Positions 16,702 to 27,757 of a stretch of 46,872 nt of DNA are shown here, one piece after another. Source of the stretch: Limosilactobacillus equigenerosi DSM 18793 = JCM 14505. GTDB taxonomy: Bacteria > Bacillota > Bacilli > Lactobacillales > Lactobacillaceae. Location of the stretch: NCBI RefSeq assembly GCF_001311375.1, contig NZ_BBAS01000010.1, positions 1-46,872 on the forward strand, given 5' to 3'. Each line of letters starts with the position of its first letter. The stretch's first letter is position 1. Made by a program: the position numbers and the translations under genes. Below the pieces are notes generated by a model. The model saw nothing but the letters and a program-made list of their open reading frames with translations. It was not told the DNA's origin and searched no databases.

Positions 16702-19238
16702 TTATTTACGGCGCTCGTTGACAACTTGCACTAAGGCAATCATTGTGGCAACTAATGAATGTTTCTTCCGGTAAACCAAGTACCGAGATTTCCAATGCGA
16801 CACATATTTTTCTTTGTAGCGGCGCAAACCTTGGAACCCGTATAAGCGGGTCCCGTATTGGTAAATAAAATGGGCAATTCGTTCAGTAATAAAACTAAAG
16901 TTCGATTCCCCAACATTAGCTAACGGGGCCATTCCAAGGTCGAATTCAGGATATCCGTGATCCTGTCCATATTCAAACATTCGCACAAATAATAAATCCA
17001 TAATCCCCGACGGCGCGGTATGGGAATGTCGCATCAGGTCAATCGTTAGTAATTCCTTACCCCCCGTTGGCATTAAGGTGACAAAGGCGACTAATTCGCC
17101 ACTGGCACTCCGGACAATCCCGACCGGCGCGGCATTAATATAATCGTCATCAAAGAACCCTAACGAGAAGCCCTTTTCAATTTGACCATGAAGCCAATCA
17201 TCTGATACAGCTTTTAATTCGTGCATTAATTCGGCTTCAAATGGTGGTTCGACCATGGTAAAGGTATACCCTTCCCGCTCAAATTTATGAATTAAGGCCC
17301 GTTGCGAACGTTGCTTTTTTCCGGCTAAGGTGAAGTCGGCTAACGTCACCAGCCCGTCTTCACCGATCTTTAAAAAGTCAAAACCTAGCTCATGGAGTTG
17401 CATCGTGACCGGGCCACTCACTTCATAAAAGACTGGTAAATAACCATAGATATCAGCTTCACTCGTAAAGGCATGGAGGGCCTCCGCAACCACTGTTTGA
17501 TTCCCAATCGGGTTCCCCATCACGATTAATTTATCGTATTTCACCCGATACATTAAGGCTACTTGATCTTGTCCTGCTACTTGGTAGTAATAAATCCGTT
17601 TATCATTTAACAAGGCGAGATGACTAGTTTCGTTGCCACCGAATCGATTAATTAAAGCTTGGAACCGTGGTAAATCAAGTTGGTAACTCCCCCGGAATGG
17701 TTCATTCGCGTGCATTAAGAACCGAATCATAATCGTCATCAAAATCAAGCCGATTAACATGCCAATGAACCCTGAGGCCCAAATATGTCCACCAGGGAAT
17801 AATAAGTAATTCGGGGTCGTATGCTTAATTTGATACTTCGGTGAATTTAAGTACCCAACTAACATGTACACCAACATACTTCCGGCGAAAATCACGGCAT
17901 CAATCGTAAATTTCCCCAACGTGTATTGAAGTTTTTTGCGGTATAGAACGGGGCGCATTTTCCAAACTAAGAACATAATCACCCAGGTCGATAACGTTAC
18001 TGATGGCGATGCTAAGTTAAAGTACGCATTTAAACTGGCAACCCCTAAGACAATCATAGTTGGCCAATAGGCTTTGGCAACCCGCGATGAAATTCCGCGC
18101 GCACAAGCTAATAAAATAATGGCAAACATAATTGTCGATAATTGATGCAAGATAAAGAAGGTTAACGGATAAAACCGGGCTAAGAACTGATTACTATCCG
18201 TTAAATTAGGAATAATGGCAGCTAAGAGCATCATTAAGCCGGTTGAATACATCAAAATCGTCCCCAATAAGTAGCTTAATTGCCGCATAGACTGCCGTGG
18301 AATTTGATTTAACGCTTGATTAAGCCCCACCCAAGCTTGGTGTAACCCTAACAATCCGCCGAGTAATAATGGTACGACATAGTAAAAGACCCGGAACATT
18401 AAGAGCCATACGATGACACTAGTTCGCGGCACGCCTAGGTTAACTAGTTCAAACATCATAATGACATCAAACGACCCTAAAGCCCCCGGAATCATTGATA
18501 AGACCCCAATAATTTGGGCCACAATGTAAAGTGGGATGACAGCGAGTAGGTTTACTTGAATCTGTAATAACGCCCCCGTAGCCACGAAGAATAAGGTGAC
18601 ACCGAGCCATTCTAAAATTGAACTGACGACAACAAAGGCTTCTAAGCGCGGCGTTAAGCCATTAAAAAGGGTTTGACTATGTCGCCGGGTCCACCAAATT
18701 AATAATGGTGCATATAATCCCCCGGCAATGATCCATATGCCGTACCGCATTAAATGACCACTGACCGGATTAAAGCAAATAATTCCGAGCGCTAACCAAC
18801 AGATTACTGATAAGCCAGTTGATAAGAAGAGGCTAATTTGGCCACCGCCGCAATAATCGTCTTCCGATCCCCCGCTTCATGATAGAAAAGCGCCCGTAAA
18901 CTAGAGCCTAAGATACCACCAAAACCAGCAATATTAGTTAAGGTGTTGGTCATCCACCCACAGCGAATCAAGTAGCTGGGATGATAGTTAGCCTGCAGTA
19001 AGCGATTTAAAGTGAAATCATATCCTAACATCGGAATGACCGCGATGATGCCCCCGAGCGTTAATAATAGTAGTGTGCGGGGTGATTGCTGATGCAAAGT
19101 TAAATTAACCTGCCCCCAATCGACCGTTTTAAAGAAACTCGTAGCTGCTACGCCAACAAAGGCAAGCATCGAAGCCACAAAGGCGATTTGCAATAATAAA
19201 TGATATTTACCCCATATTTGTTGTAATCGTTGAATCAT
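16702..19238 (-). CDS. mprF: MprF, bifunctional aminoacyl-phosphatidylglycerol synthase/flippase (one frameshift)
   Basis: Membrane protein that adds an amino acid (usually lysine) to phosphatidylglycerol and flips the product, lowering sensitivity to cationic peptides. Start at ATG 19238, AGGAG upstream; ATGA overlap with the preceding hydrolase. One missing base near 18840 splits it; adding one restores AQISLFLSTGLSVICWLALG. Length about 845 residues, normal for MprF. The first ~500 residues hold about 14 helices (flippase), the rest the DUF2156 transferase domain, with FLKIGEDGLVTLADF, KFEREGYTF and FDLGMAPLANVG. Which aminoacyl-tRNA is used cannot be told. Confidence 0.88.
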
Positions 19239-20107
19239 TCGTCGACTCCTTTCGTGGGTTGTCCCCAAAGAATTTGTTGAATGGCATTGAGAATGTGTTC
19301 TTTATCATGAAGTTCAATATGACTCGTATGTTTAAAGACGCGTTGCTCATAGGTGATTTGCGGATTATTAATGAGGCTTTTCGTCATTAAGGCTTCAATC
19401 AACGGGACTTGACCATCGGTGACGTGTGACTCATCTTGTAACCCGAGCCAATTATAAATGTGCATGGGTTCTTTTAACGCTAAGTGTTGCGATGCTTGGT
19501 ATAACCGTTTAAATGAGCGGTCATGTGACTTTTTAAAGAGCCATTGATTAAATTTAGTATGACTCCCAAAACTTTCTTCCACTGGCACCCCAAGTAAAAT
19601 AACTTTTGGAAAGCCAATTTGGCGCTGAAGTTCCGGATGTTCAAAGACGGCATGTAAAAATTCCGTACCACCATAGGAATGCGCGATCACGTTAACGCGA
19701 TTGATGTGATAATCATCATGTAACACTTGCAAAACTTTGGTTAATTGCCACACTTGCGGATGATAGGTTGTGGAGTAATTCCAATCAAACAACACTTGAA
19801 TCATCGGATTAGCTTGCTTGGTAATTTTACCTTGGACGTGAACTTTACCAGTTGGTGTCACATTCACCACCATCGCATTTTGGGCCACGTTATCAGCTTG
19901 ATAATCCGCAATTAATTTATGGTACGTCCAGCTATTCCCACCCCATCCGGGAATTAATAAGGTTGGCGTGTGCGAATATTTAACTTGTCGATTAGTGGCT
20001 TGAATCGGTTGCATCGCTGTTCCCTGCAAAAGCACCACCTGGGCGACGGCTAACACTAAAATTAAAATGGTTACCCCGGTGGCTAACCAACGCAAAAATC
20101 GTTTCAT
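19235..20107 (-). CDS. Alpha/beta hydrolase, DUF915 family
   Basis: Hydrolase of 290 residues with one N-terminal membrane helix (residues 5-25), so anchored and facing outward. Nucleophile Ser in IAHSYGG and family blocks TLLIPGWGGNSWTYHKL and LLGVPVE fit the DUF915 cell-surface hydrolases of lactobacilli; a C-terminal HTSHIELHD supplies the likely catalytic His. The ATG at 20107 is chosen because it starts the basic residues before the helix; an upstream in-frame TTG lacks a good site. It overlaps mprF by four bases, so the two are co-expressed at the membrane; joint function unknown. Confidence 0.78.
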   Translation of the reverse strand: MKRFLRWLATGVTILILVLAVAQVVLLQGTAMQPIQATNRQVKYSHTPTLLIPGWGGNSWTYHKLIADYQADNVAQNAMVVNVTPTGKVHVQGKITKQANPMIQVLFDWNYSTTYHPQVWQLTKVLQVLHDDYHINRVNVIAHSYGGTEFLHAVFEHPELQRQIGFPKVILLGVPVEESFGSHTKFNQWLFKKSHDRSFKRLYQASQHLALKEPMHIYNWLGLQDESHVTDGQVPLIEALMTKSLINNPQITYEQRVFKHTSHIELHDKEHILNAIQQILWGQPTKGVDE

Positions 20108-20151
20108 CCTTACCAGTCTTCTTTCTCTAAACAATAAATTTATTTTAACAC

Positions 20152-20192
20152 GAAAAACCCACGAGCGTTTACGAACTCGTGGGTTTCAAAAG
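20152..20192 (-). terminator. Terminator after the aminotransferase-family gene
   Basis: AAACCCACGAG and CTCGTGGGTTT form an 11-bp stem with T-rich flanks on the minus strand. Confidence 0.88.
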
Positions 20193-20217
20193 ATAGATTA
20201 GATTGATCGGTAGTTTT

Positions 20218-21564
20218 TTACCAGCCCATGTGGTGACAAGTTGGCATCGTTAATTGGCCCGCTTGGTATTCACTAAAGGCTTGATGTAAGATGGCAAACG
20301 CTTGCTTTAATTGCTCTTCGGTGATAACCAGTGGCGGTTGGAAACGGAGGACACTTCCCCGAAGACTAATGATGATGGCTCCCAGTTCAAAGACACGGTT
20401 CATGATCATCGTTGTCGCATCACTATCGCCCTTACCAGTTGATGGATCAACAATGTCAATTCCACCATTCAGACCGTACATCCGAACATTGCCGATAAAG
20501 TCAAATTCCTGGGCTTCTTGTTTAAAGAAGTCCTTGGCTAACTGACCTAATTCAGCGGAACGTTCAACTAAGTGTTCCTCTTCCATCACTTCCAGTGTTG
20601 CTAAGGAAGCCGCCGTCGTTACCGGATTCCCCGCCGTGGTAAACAAGTGGCCCGGTGCCCCGAGCGATTCCATAATTTCCTTGCGGCCAATCACGGCACT
20701 TAATGGCATTCCGGAGGCCACTGATTTTCCAACTGACATTAAGTCTGGTTCAACCCCAGGGAAATTTTGAATCCCCCACCATTTACCAGTCCGTCCCATC
20801 CCTTGGTTGACTTCATCAACACAGAATAAAATGCCGTGTTCCTTAGCAAAGGCGTATAACTTTTGCATGTAAGCATCTGGGACCTTGATGATACCACCGT
20901 CCCCTTGAATTGGTTCAATGACAATTGCAGCAACTTCTTCGGCTGGTAAGTACGTTTCAAATGGCAATTCAAATTGGCTGAACATCCGGTCAACGAAATG
21001 TTGCTCCGTTTCATCAGCTTCTTGTTCCCATGGATCAGGGAATGGTACTTTAACGATTCCTGGTAACATCGGCCCCATTTTACGGGTCATGTTTAACGAA
21101 ACTGACGACATTGTCATCGAACCATACGTTGACCCATGATACGCCCCCGTAAAAGTGACAATGTATTGCCGCCCCGTGTACGCCCGTGAGAATTTAATGA
21201 TGGCATCGTTGGCATCGGATCCGGAATTTCCCCAAGCAACTTCAACGTCACCGCTGATTGGGGATAATGCGGCTAACTTTGGCGCCAACTTAGCTGCATT
21301 TGGATTAGCAAAGTAGGCCGGGGTATATTGGATTAACTTGCTAGCTTGCTCAGCAATCGCTTTAGCCACCTTGGGATGGGCGTGCCCCGTGTTAGTTGAT
21401 GAGGCACTGGCGAGTAAGTCAATGTAGTCATTGCCATCAACGTCAGTAATCACTGCCCCTTGACCGTGGTCAATGACGATATCGTAATACTTAACCCGGG
21501 CGGCCGTCGCAAAGGAAGTCGCTTCTTCTTTTAATAATTCAGCACTTTTATTAAAATTTGTCAT
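20218..21564 (-). CDS. Isoleucine 2-epimerase-like PLP enzyme
   Basis: Class III aminotransferase-fold enzyme of 448 residues, cytoplasmic, PLP-dependent. From memory it shares long blocks with the isoleucine 2-epimerase of Lentilactobacillus buchneri (interconverts L-isoleucine and D-allo-isoleucine): YIDLLASAS, GNSGSDANDAIIKF, RAYTGRQYIV, FCVDEVNQGMGRTGKWW, and the PLP lysine in MSVGKSVASGMPLSAVIG. The ending HHMGW also resembles it. Other class III enzymes (GABA or ornithine aminotransferases) are the alternative. Start ATG has AGGAAAAG upstream. The permease gene just upstream on the same strand supports a role in amino-acid uptake and racemisation. Confidence 0.8.
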   Translation of the reverse strand: MTNFNKSAELLKEEATSFATAARVKYYDIVIDHGQGAVITDVDGNDYIDLLASASSTNTGHAHPKVAKAIAEQASKLIQYTPAYFANPNAAKLAPKLAALSPISGDVEVAWGNSGSDANDAIIKFSRAYTGRQYIVTFTGAYHGSTYGSMTMSSVSLNMTRKMGPMLPGIVKVPFPDPWEQEADETEQHFVDRMFSQFELPFETYLPAEEVAAIVIEPIQGDGGIIKVPDAYMQKLYAFAKEHGILFCVDEVNQGMGRTGKWWGIQNFPGVEPDLMSVGKSVASGMPLSAVIGRKEIMESLGAPGHLFTTAGNPVTTAASLATLEVMEEEHLVERSAELGQLAKDFFKQEAQEFDFIGNVRMYGLNGGIDIVDPSTGKGDSDATTMIMNRVFELGAIIISLRGSVLRFQPPLVITEEQLKQAFAILHQAFSEYQAGQLTMPTCHHMGW

Positions 21565-21646
21565 AATCTTTTCCTCATTAAAATCTCATATAACTGTTTT
21601 TGGCGTAATTTAATAGCCGACCAACAATTTAGTCGACTATTATTAA

Positions 21647-23065
21647 TTATTTATCGTTTAAGTATGAGTGGTTCTTACCGTAGAATAAGTAGATTAATAA
21701 TCCAAGAACGAACCAACTAAAGCATAGAGCTTTGCATCAACCCAAGCCCCCAGAACACTACCAAGGAAGCAACGAAAGCTAACGCTGGCATGACTGGGTA
21801 GAATGGCATCTTGAAGTCAGGCACTGGAATGTCTTTACCTTCCCGCTTCCGGAGACCGTAAATCCCAAGCGAAACGAACATGAAGGCAATTAACGTCCCG
21901 GCCGAAACCAATTGGGCTAAGAAAGCAAATGGGAAGAACGCCCCAATTACCACCGTCACAATCGTTAACGTAACTAAAGAGTTCGTTGGGTTTTCATGCT
22001 TGTCTAACTTACCAAGGAACTTAGGTAAGAGTCCGTCCCGACCAAAGGAGTAGATTAACCGGGAACCAGCTAACGTCATCCCTAAGAGGGCCGTGAACAT
22101 CCCGATTACGGCAATGGCTTGCACCACGGCAGCAATCACTGGGTGACCAGCCATCCGAAGTACCATCCCAACTGGTTCAGATGTGTTTAAGTGCGTGTAG
22201 TGAACAGCTCCGACCATCACGAGGGAAACAGCCACGAAAAGCACCACAGCAATGGCTAAGGAACCTAAGATCCCGCGTGGCATCGTCTTACCAGGTTCTT
22301 AGCTTCGGCCGAGTTAGCGGCGATTGAGTCAAATCCGATGTAGGATAAGAAGATTCCAGAAACCCCGGCGTAAATCCCTTGCCAACCACCAAAGGCTCCG
22401 TTTGGCGTCATCTTGTATTCAGGGATAAATGGCGTTAAGTTACTTGCCTTCACGGCTGTAGCGGCCACGAAGACGAAGGTTAAAATAGCAAGCACCTTCA
22501 AGGCCACCATGATGTTTTCAACCTTCGCGGCGCCGGAAACCCCACGGGCAACCAAAGCAGCCACGAAGAGGATAACGAGGGCGGAACAAAGATCAACAAT
22601 TCCCCCATTCGTTCCCATTGGATTGGATAACGCTGCTGGTAATTTCAAGCCCCATGAAGCTAAGAGGGGCCGGAAGTTCCCAGAGAAACCAGATCCAACG
22701 AAAGCCACGGCAATGATGTATTCGGCTAAGAGCGCCCAACCAGCAACCCAACCAAAGAATTCACCAAACACTACGTTAATCCAAGAATACGCGGACCCGG
22801 CAAATGGCATCGCAGCTGACATTTCAGCGTAGGCAAACGCAACTAACCCGGCAACGACAGCGGCGAGTAAGAATGATAACGCCACGGCTGGACCGGCATG
22901 GACGGCCGCAATTTCACCTGGTAACGTGAAGATGGACGTTGAAACAATCGTCCCCACCCCTAAACCAATAAAGTCCTTGGTGGTCAAGGTCCGTTTCAAA
23001 TGACCATCCTTATCCTGATAAACGGACGGGTCTTCCCGTCGTGTCATTGTCTTCCACAAACTCAT
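21647..23065 (-). CDS. APC-family amino acid permease, YfnA-like (three frameshifts)
   Basis: Basic/branched-chain amino acid permease type, about 473 residues, 12 helices, cytoplasmic membrane. The ATG at 23065 is eight bases from AGAGGAG. The first helix has FIGLGVGTIVSTSIFTLPG. One missing base near 22293 interrupts SAEAKNPGKTMPRGILGSL. Near 21728-21735 two missing bases hide the true end; restoring them gives a last helix FSWFVLGLLIYLFYGKNHSY and a stop at 21647. It lies about 80 bp before the epimerase gene on the same strand, probably one unit supplying that enzyme's substrate. Confidence 0.83.
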
Positions 23066-23321
23066 GTACATCTCTCCTCTACATTTGAATTATTTAATAA
23101 ATCAAAATTAAGACTTATTAAAATTACAAGTTTGATATGATTTCTTTATTATAAAGAGGTCCCTGACAAATTGCAAGGCAATTCTTAACTTTCTCTAATC
23201 GTTTTCTCATTATTGAACATCAGTTATACTTTCTAAGTTGTCAAATTACAGCGATGTTTAAGAACCATGCTATAATATTAAGATAATGTAATAATGTTAA
23301 GAGAGGAAGGATACGAGTACG

Positions 23322-24179
23322 ATGTTGTATAATGCTGCGTTAATTTTAGAAGGTGGCGCCATGCGGGGACAATACTCAGCCGGGGTCACCGATTTGTTTT
23401 TAAAACATCATATTGAATTTAAGCATGTTTACGGTGTTTCAGCCGGGGCACTTTGCGGGGCTAATTTTGTTTCAAAACAATTCGGCCGGATGATTACCGT
23501 TAATACCAAATACCGCAATGATCGTAGTTACATGTCTTCATTAAATATTTTGAAACGCCAACCGGTCATTAACCTTGATTTCCTATTTAATGATCATGGT
23601 TGGGATTGGCATAATTTTGATGAAGCCGCCTACCAACGTTCCGCGAGCGATTTTACGATTGTCGCCAGTGAGTTAAAGCACGGGCAAACCGTCACCTTCA
23701 CTAATCCAACGGGTGATGACTTAGAAGCTGCGTTGAAAGCTTCCTCCTCAATGCCCTTTATGTTTGCTCCGGTGCAAACGGAACACGGCCTTTGCTTAGA
23801 CGGTGGCGTCACCGATTCCATTCCCTATGACCTCGCCCAACAAGCTGGCTTTGATAAAATTGTGGTCGTGCGGACACGGGAACGGGATTATAAGAAGAAG
23901 CCAACGAGTAAAGTCGTCGCTAAATTATACGAAAAGCAATACCACGATTACCCTGCGTTCGCCAAAGCTGGGATTATGCGCCCAGCCGTTTACAATGAGC
24001 AAGTTGATCACTTAAACATTATGGAAGCGACCGGCCAAGCCTATGTGATTGCCCCAGCGGAACCGGTGAAAGTTGGGCGGATGGAGCATAACATTAAAAA
24101 GCTCCAAGCCTTATATGATGAAGGATTTAACCAAGCTGAACAACTACTCCCCGATTTGATTGAATATTTAGAACAGTAA
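23322..24179 (+). CDS. Patatin-like phospholipase
   Basis: Serine-aspartate dyad lipid hydrolase of 285 residues, RssA/YjjU group. Oxyanion hole GGAMRGQYSAG (residues 11-21), nucleophile Ser in GVSAGAL (about residue 40) and Asp in LDGGVTDSIPY (about 165) are all intact. Start ATG is preceded by GAGAGGAAGG; a TATAAT -10 lies at 23271-23276. Eighteen bases separate it from the thiolase. Substrate likely membrane lipid or a thioester, unknown. Confidence 0.87.
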   Translation: MLYNAALILEGGAMRGQYSAGVTDLFLKHHIEFKHVYGVSAGALCGANFVSKQFGRMITVNTKYRNDRSYMSSLNILKRQPVINLDFLFNDHGWDWHNFDEAAYQRSASDFTIVASELKHGQTVTFTNPTGDDLEAALKASSSMPFMFAPVQTEHGLCLDGGVTDSIPYDLAQQAGFDKIVVVRTRERDYKKKPTSKVVAKLYEKQYHDYPAFAKAGIMRPAVYNEQVDHLNIMEATGQAYVIAPAEPVKVGRMEHNIKKLQALYDEGFNQAEQLLPDLIEYLEQ

Positions 24180-24197
24180 TAAAGGATGGATTAATTC

Positions 24198-25370
24198 ATG
24201 CAAGAAGTTGTCATTGTCAGTGCCAAACGGACCCCAATTGGTAAATTAGGTGGTGCCCTCGCCAGTTTAAGCAGTGTTGACCTCGGCGCCCTCGCCATTC
24301 AAGGCGCCTTGGAAGCCATTAACTTAGCCCCCAACCAAGTTGACGAAGTTTATTTTGGGAACGTCTTACAAGCTGGGCAAGGCCAAAATGTCGCCCGGCA
24401 AGCGACGCTCCAAGCTGGGCTCCCACAAAGCGTTCCGGCCACGACGATTAACGCTGTCTGCGGCTCAGGCTTACAAGCCATTAACTTAGCCGCCCGGGCA
24501 ATTATGGTTGGCGACGCTGACGTAATGGTCGCTGGTGGAACAGAAAGTATGACCAACGCCCCCTACTTAGTCCCCGGTGCGCGGCAAGGATTGCGGTACG
24601 GAAATACAATCTTAGTCGATTCCGCTTACCACGATGGGTTAGAAGACGCCTTTCACAACTATCCAATGGGCATCACGGCTGAGAATATCGTTGACCAATA
24701 TGCCCTTACCCGGCAAGATCAAGATGCCTTTGGACTTCAAAGTCAAGCACGGGCGCAAGCGGCCCAAGCGGCAGGCAAATTTGCGGATGAAATCATTCCA
24801 ATTGAAATTAAAACGCGGAAAAATACCGTCACCGTCACCCAAGACGAAGCGGTGCGCGATACATCGATGGAGTTATTAGGTAAATTGAAACCATCCTTTA
24901 AAGCCGATGGTTCCGTCACGGCCGGGAATTCTTCCGGAATCAACGACGGTGCCGCCGCTGTTGTGATGATGAGTACCACCAAGGCAAAGGAATTAGGCTT
25001 AACTCCCTTCGCAACGTGGACGGCCGGCAAAATGATTGGCCTTGATCCATCGGTCATGGGCTTAGGACCAATTGAAGCCATTCGCCAAACCCTTGCGAAA
25101 GCGAATTTAACGGTCGCTGATCTTGATTTAATCGAATTAAATGAAGCCTTTGCGGCCCAATCGTTAGCAGTGACGCGGGAATTAAACTTACCAAGTGACA
25201 TTACCAATGTGAACGGTGGCGCCATTGCCCTCGGACACCCAATTGGGGCTTCTGGCGCACGAATCGTCGTCACTTTACTACATGAAATGCAAAAGCGAAA
25301 TGCTCACCATGCCCTTGCCAGTCTTTGTATTGGTGGCGGAATGGGAATCGCAGCGACTTTTAAAAATTAG
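24198..25370 (+). CDS. Acetyl-CoA C-acetyltransferase (thiolase)
   Basis: Biosynthetic thiolase of 390 residues; joins two acetyl-CoA, the first step of the mevalonate isoprenoid route in lactobacilli. Acyl-Cys88 lies in NAVCGSGLQA; His in NGGAIALGHPIGASGAR and Cys in SLCIGGGMGIA complete the active site. Intact. Follows patatin by 18 bp with an AAAGGATGG site, so likely co-transcribed. The TAG stop codon is the first triplet of the repeat that follows, as for the LacI and dxs genes. Confidence 0.92.
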   Translation: MQEVVIVSAKRTPIGKLGGALASLSSVDLGALAIQGALEAINLAPNQVDEVYFGNVLQAGQGQNVARQATLQAGLPQSVPATTINAVCGSGLQAINLAARAIMVGDADVMVAGGTESMTNAPYLVPGARQGLRYGNTILVDSAYHDGLEDAFHNYPMGITAENIVDQYALTRQDQDAFGLQSQARAQAAQAAGKFADEIIPIEIKTRKNTVTVTQDEAVRDTSMELLGKLKPSFKADGSVTAGNSSGINDGAAAVVMMSTTKAKELGLTPFATWTAGKMIGLDPSVMGLGPIEAIRQTLAKANLTVADLDLIELNEAFAAQSLAVTRELNLPSDITNVNGGAIALGHPIGASGARIVVTLLHEMQKRNAHHALASLCIGGGMGIAATFKN

Positions 25371-25626
25371 GTCGCGAACCGAGCGTTAAAAGCGACGGTA
25401 GGCTAACTCGGAAACGGGCCTTGACGTGGAACACGTCGAGGTGCGTTTCAGTTAGTCCTAGTCGCTTGCTCGGTGAGCGTAGTTACACCCAGGTCGTGAG
25501 CTCAGCTAACCAAGCGCCTGTTGGCGTAACGATACAAATGGCGTCGGAACAGGTAAAACCAGGTTCGACGCTATTTTGAGTTAGGCTCTAAGGCGCTGCT
25601 GAGCGAACGTAGTTACGAAGTTACCG
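25368..25626 (+). repeat. Two-hairpin intergenic repeat, copy 2
   Basis: Starts with the thiolase stop codon: TAGGTCGCGAACC. Module 1 (25368-25490) folds through CCGAGCG/TGCTCGG, AGCGAC/GTCGCT, CTAAC/GTTAG, GAAACG/CGTTTC and ACGTG/CACGT. Module 2 (25491-25626) is the 136-bp unit shared with 10591-10726 in inverted orientation. Where the two copies differ inside the main stem (ATGGCGTCGGAAC arm) most changes keep a Watson-Crick or G-U pair, which suggests selection on the hairpin. Confidence 0.8.
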
Positions 25627-25642
25627 AAGAACATCAATCAAT

Positions 25643-25692
25643 TTAATAAGCCACCTAGTGTCCTTGTATTAACACTAGGTGGCTTATTTACG
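25643..25692. terminator. Terminator after thiolase
   Basis: AATAAGCCACCTAGTGT and ACACTAGGTGGCTTATT form a perfect 17-bp stem with a 10-base loop, followed by TTACG. Near-symmetric, so it may act in both directions. Confidence 0.85.
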
Positions 25693-25861
25693 TACATCTG
25701 TTCGATGAAGTTTTATAACTTTTTTATAACTTAAGGACTTAAACATTAATTACTCTTCCCGAAGCGCGCGCAACGCATCAGCTGAATGATCTTCAACTAA
25801 ATAAATACAACTTAAAAAGAAAAACCACCTACACCAAATTTGGTCCAGATGGTTTCACTAC
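25693..25861 (-). terminator. Terminator of the small coiled-coil gene
   Basis: On the minus strand, CCATCTGGACC and a central ACCAAATTTGGT palindrome (25834-25845) lead into GGTGGTTTTTCTTTTT. The rest of the interval (25693-25810) shows no convincing gene. Confidence 0.6.
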
Positions 25862-26119
25862 TTAGTCTTCAAGTCCTTCATAATGTCGTGCTTCAGATAA
25901 TTGGGCATTTTTTGCCATGGCTTCTACGTAATTATGTGGTCCACCGACCGCTTGCCACCGCGCTTCGACTTCCGCCACTGTCCTTGGCGTTGGATCACTT
26001 AATGACTTGAATACTGGCGCTGCCGATTGCGTTTTCCGTAATGCAGCGACTTCAGCCCGTAATTCAGCAATTTCTTGGGATTGACTAATAATAATTTGTT
26101 CTAAATCCTTGAATTCCAT
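25862..26119 (-). CDS. Small coiled-coil protein, function unknown
   Basis: Protein of 85 residues from the ATG at 26119, which has GGAGG five bases upstream; longer in-frame starts lack a site. Residues 1-30 form a heptad-like helix (DLEQIIISQSQEIAELRAEV), followed by a proline-rich linker and a second part with VEARWQAVGGPHNYVEAMAKN. No known domain recognised. Monocistronic with its own terminator, which suggests a real gene. Confidence 0.65.
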   Translation of the reverse strand: MEFKDLEQIIISQSQEIAELRAEVAALRKTQSAAPVFKSLSDPTPRTVAEVEARWQAVGGPHNYVEAMAKNAQLSEARHYEGLED

Positions 26120-26227
26120 TGAATCCTCCATTGAAAAAACGAATGTAACTTTGAAGTATTGCGGGAAATTCAAGCTATCAAGTTCTCATAACAATCTATT
26201 CATGGCATATTATAGCAAATTTACTTG

Positions 26228-26266
26228 CATAAAAAAACCACCTCAATAAATTGAAGTGATTAAAAG
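26228..26266 (-). terminator. Terminator of the YjeM permease gene
   Basis: Minus strand: CACTTCAAT, short loop, ATTGAGGTG, then seven T. Confidence 0.7.
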
Positions 26267-26270
26267 TTAA

Positions 26271-27757
26271 TTATTTACTTGCCTTTACGTGATAGAACAA
26301 CCAAGCGACAATCCCAAAGAAGATTGGCCCGATTAACGTCCAGAAGAACGTGACATAATCGCCGTCTAAGAATGGTTGGAGACACGTAAAGATGATCCCG
26401 GCAGCTAAAACTAAGAAGACAATTACGGAAACTAAGTTCGTCATCCATTGTGACTTAAAAATCACGAATGGCCGGTCTAAGTTTGGTTGCTTCTTAAAGA
26501 ATGGAAAGGCCCCGACTAAGAACAAGTATGGTGCTGTCGTTGACACGTTCGACATGTTCGTTAAGATCAAGTAGAATTCCTTGGCAGCTGACCCACCGAA
26601 AGAAATCGCAAAAATGATCACACATACGATGGCGGCTTGAACCCACATCGCATAAGCTGGCATCCCATGTTCGTTTAATTTGGTCATCTTCTTTGGCCAT
26701 AACCGTTCATCAGATCCCAACATAAAGGACTTAATTGGTGAGTAAATCAAAACAAAGAATGCCCCCACGTAACCAAGCCACATGGATAAACCAGTGAACC
26801 GGGTTAACCAACTTCCGATTACGAGCGAAGTTGCGTGACTCAAGCCCATCGTATCCCCTAAGGTGACCCCGAGGTTGTTCATTAAGACATACGTGATGTT
26901 CCCTAAGTTGACTTCTCCTTTACCAAGGACTTGGTTCCAGTTCGTCGAAATCCCCCACATGAAAATCATTAAGGCGTAGGATACAGCATAATAATCATGG
27001 ACGTAACGACGGCGAATGGGAAAGTTCGTTCCGGCTTCTTGACGTTATCAATCACCCCACTAATTGATTCCATTCCCCCGTACGCAAAGATAGCGTAAAT
27101 CATGAATGAAATTACGGCCACCGGCGTTTGGAAGTCCGCATTTGGTGAATGGATAAAGGATCCCATCCCCGTAATGGGTTGCATTAACTTTCCGTGTTGT
27201 AAGATCAAAACGATAATGCTGATGACTAAGAATACGGCATTCAAAAGCATCGTGAAGACCCCACCAACGGTTGCCACTTTGGAAATTCCTTGAATCCCCC
27301 GCGCACTCATCCAAGTCACGAAGATGATCCAGGCAATGCCGAGCAATCCAACAACTGACGTGGAACTAAGCCCGGCAAACCCGATTGATTGCGTCATATC
27401 ATGACCAAATAACATCGACGTAAATGGAATCCAGACCTTGCTGGCAGTGGATGTCATCCAAACAATCCAGGAACTGAGCCAAATGAACGTCCCGATGAAG
27501 GCAATTTTTCACCAACGGCGGCTTCCAACCAGGAGTAAATCCCCCCTTTAGCTTCCTTTAATGATGAACCATATTCGGCATACATCAAACTCGTTGGTAA
27601 AAAAGACAAAAATAGCGGCAAGGATATACCAAATAATGGAGGCATATCCCATTTGATCAAAGGCCACCGTCGAGTTCGCAAACCCGAAGATGGTCGAAAG
27701 AATCATCAACACCAGGGCGCCAAACCCAATGGATGACTTACTCTTATTTTCTTCCAT
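26271..27757 (-). CDS. yjeM: YjeM-type amino acid (glutamate/GABA) permease (three frameshifts)
   Basis: APC-superfamily permease, about 495 residues, 12 helices. Long blocks match E. coli YjeM as remembered: LMILSTIFGFANS near the N-terminus, GGIYSWLEAAVGEKFAFIGTF, WVPFTSMLFGHDMTQ and ISTNWNQVLGKGEVNLGNITYVLM. Single-base faults at 27599-27604 (one extra), near 27508 (one missing) and near 26982 (one missing) split it in four. Start ATG 27757 follows AGAGGAGAG. Substrate of YjeM proteins is not firmly known; the glutamate:GABA annotation is by family. Confidence 0.82.

Noticed and set aside
25752-25810. Short minus-strand frame ending in ADALRALREE
   Set aside because: Under 20 codons, no start site, overlaps a terminator; perhaps a gene remnant.
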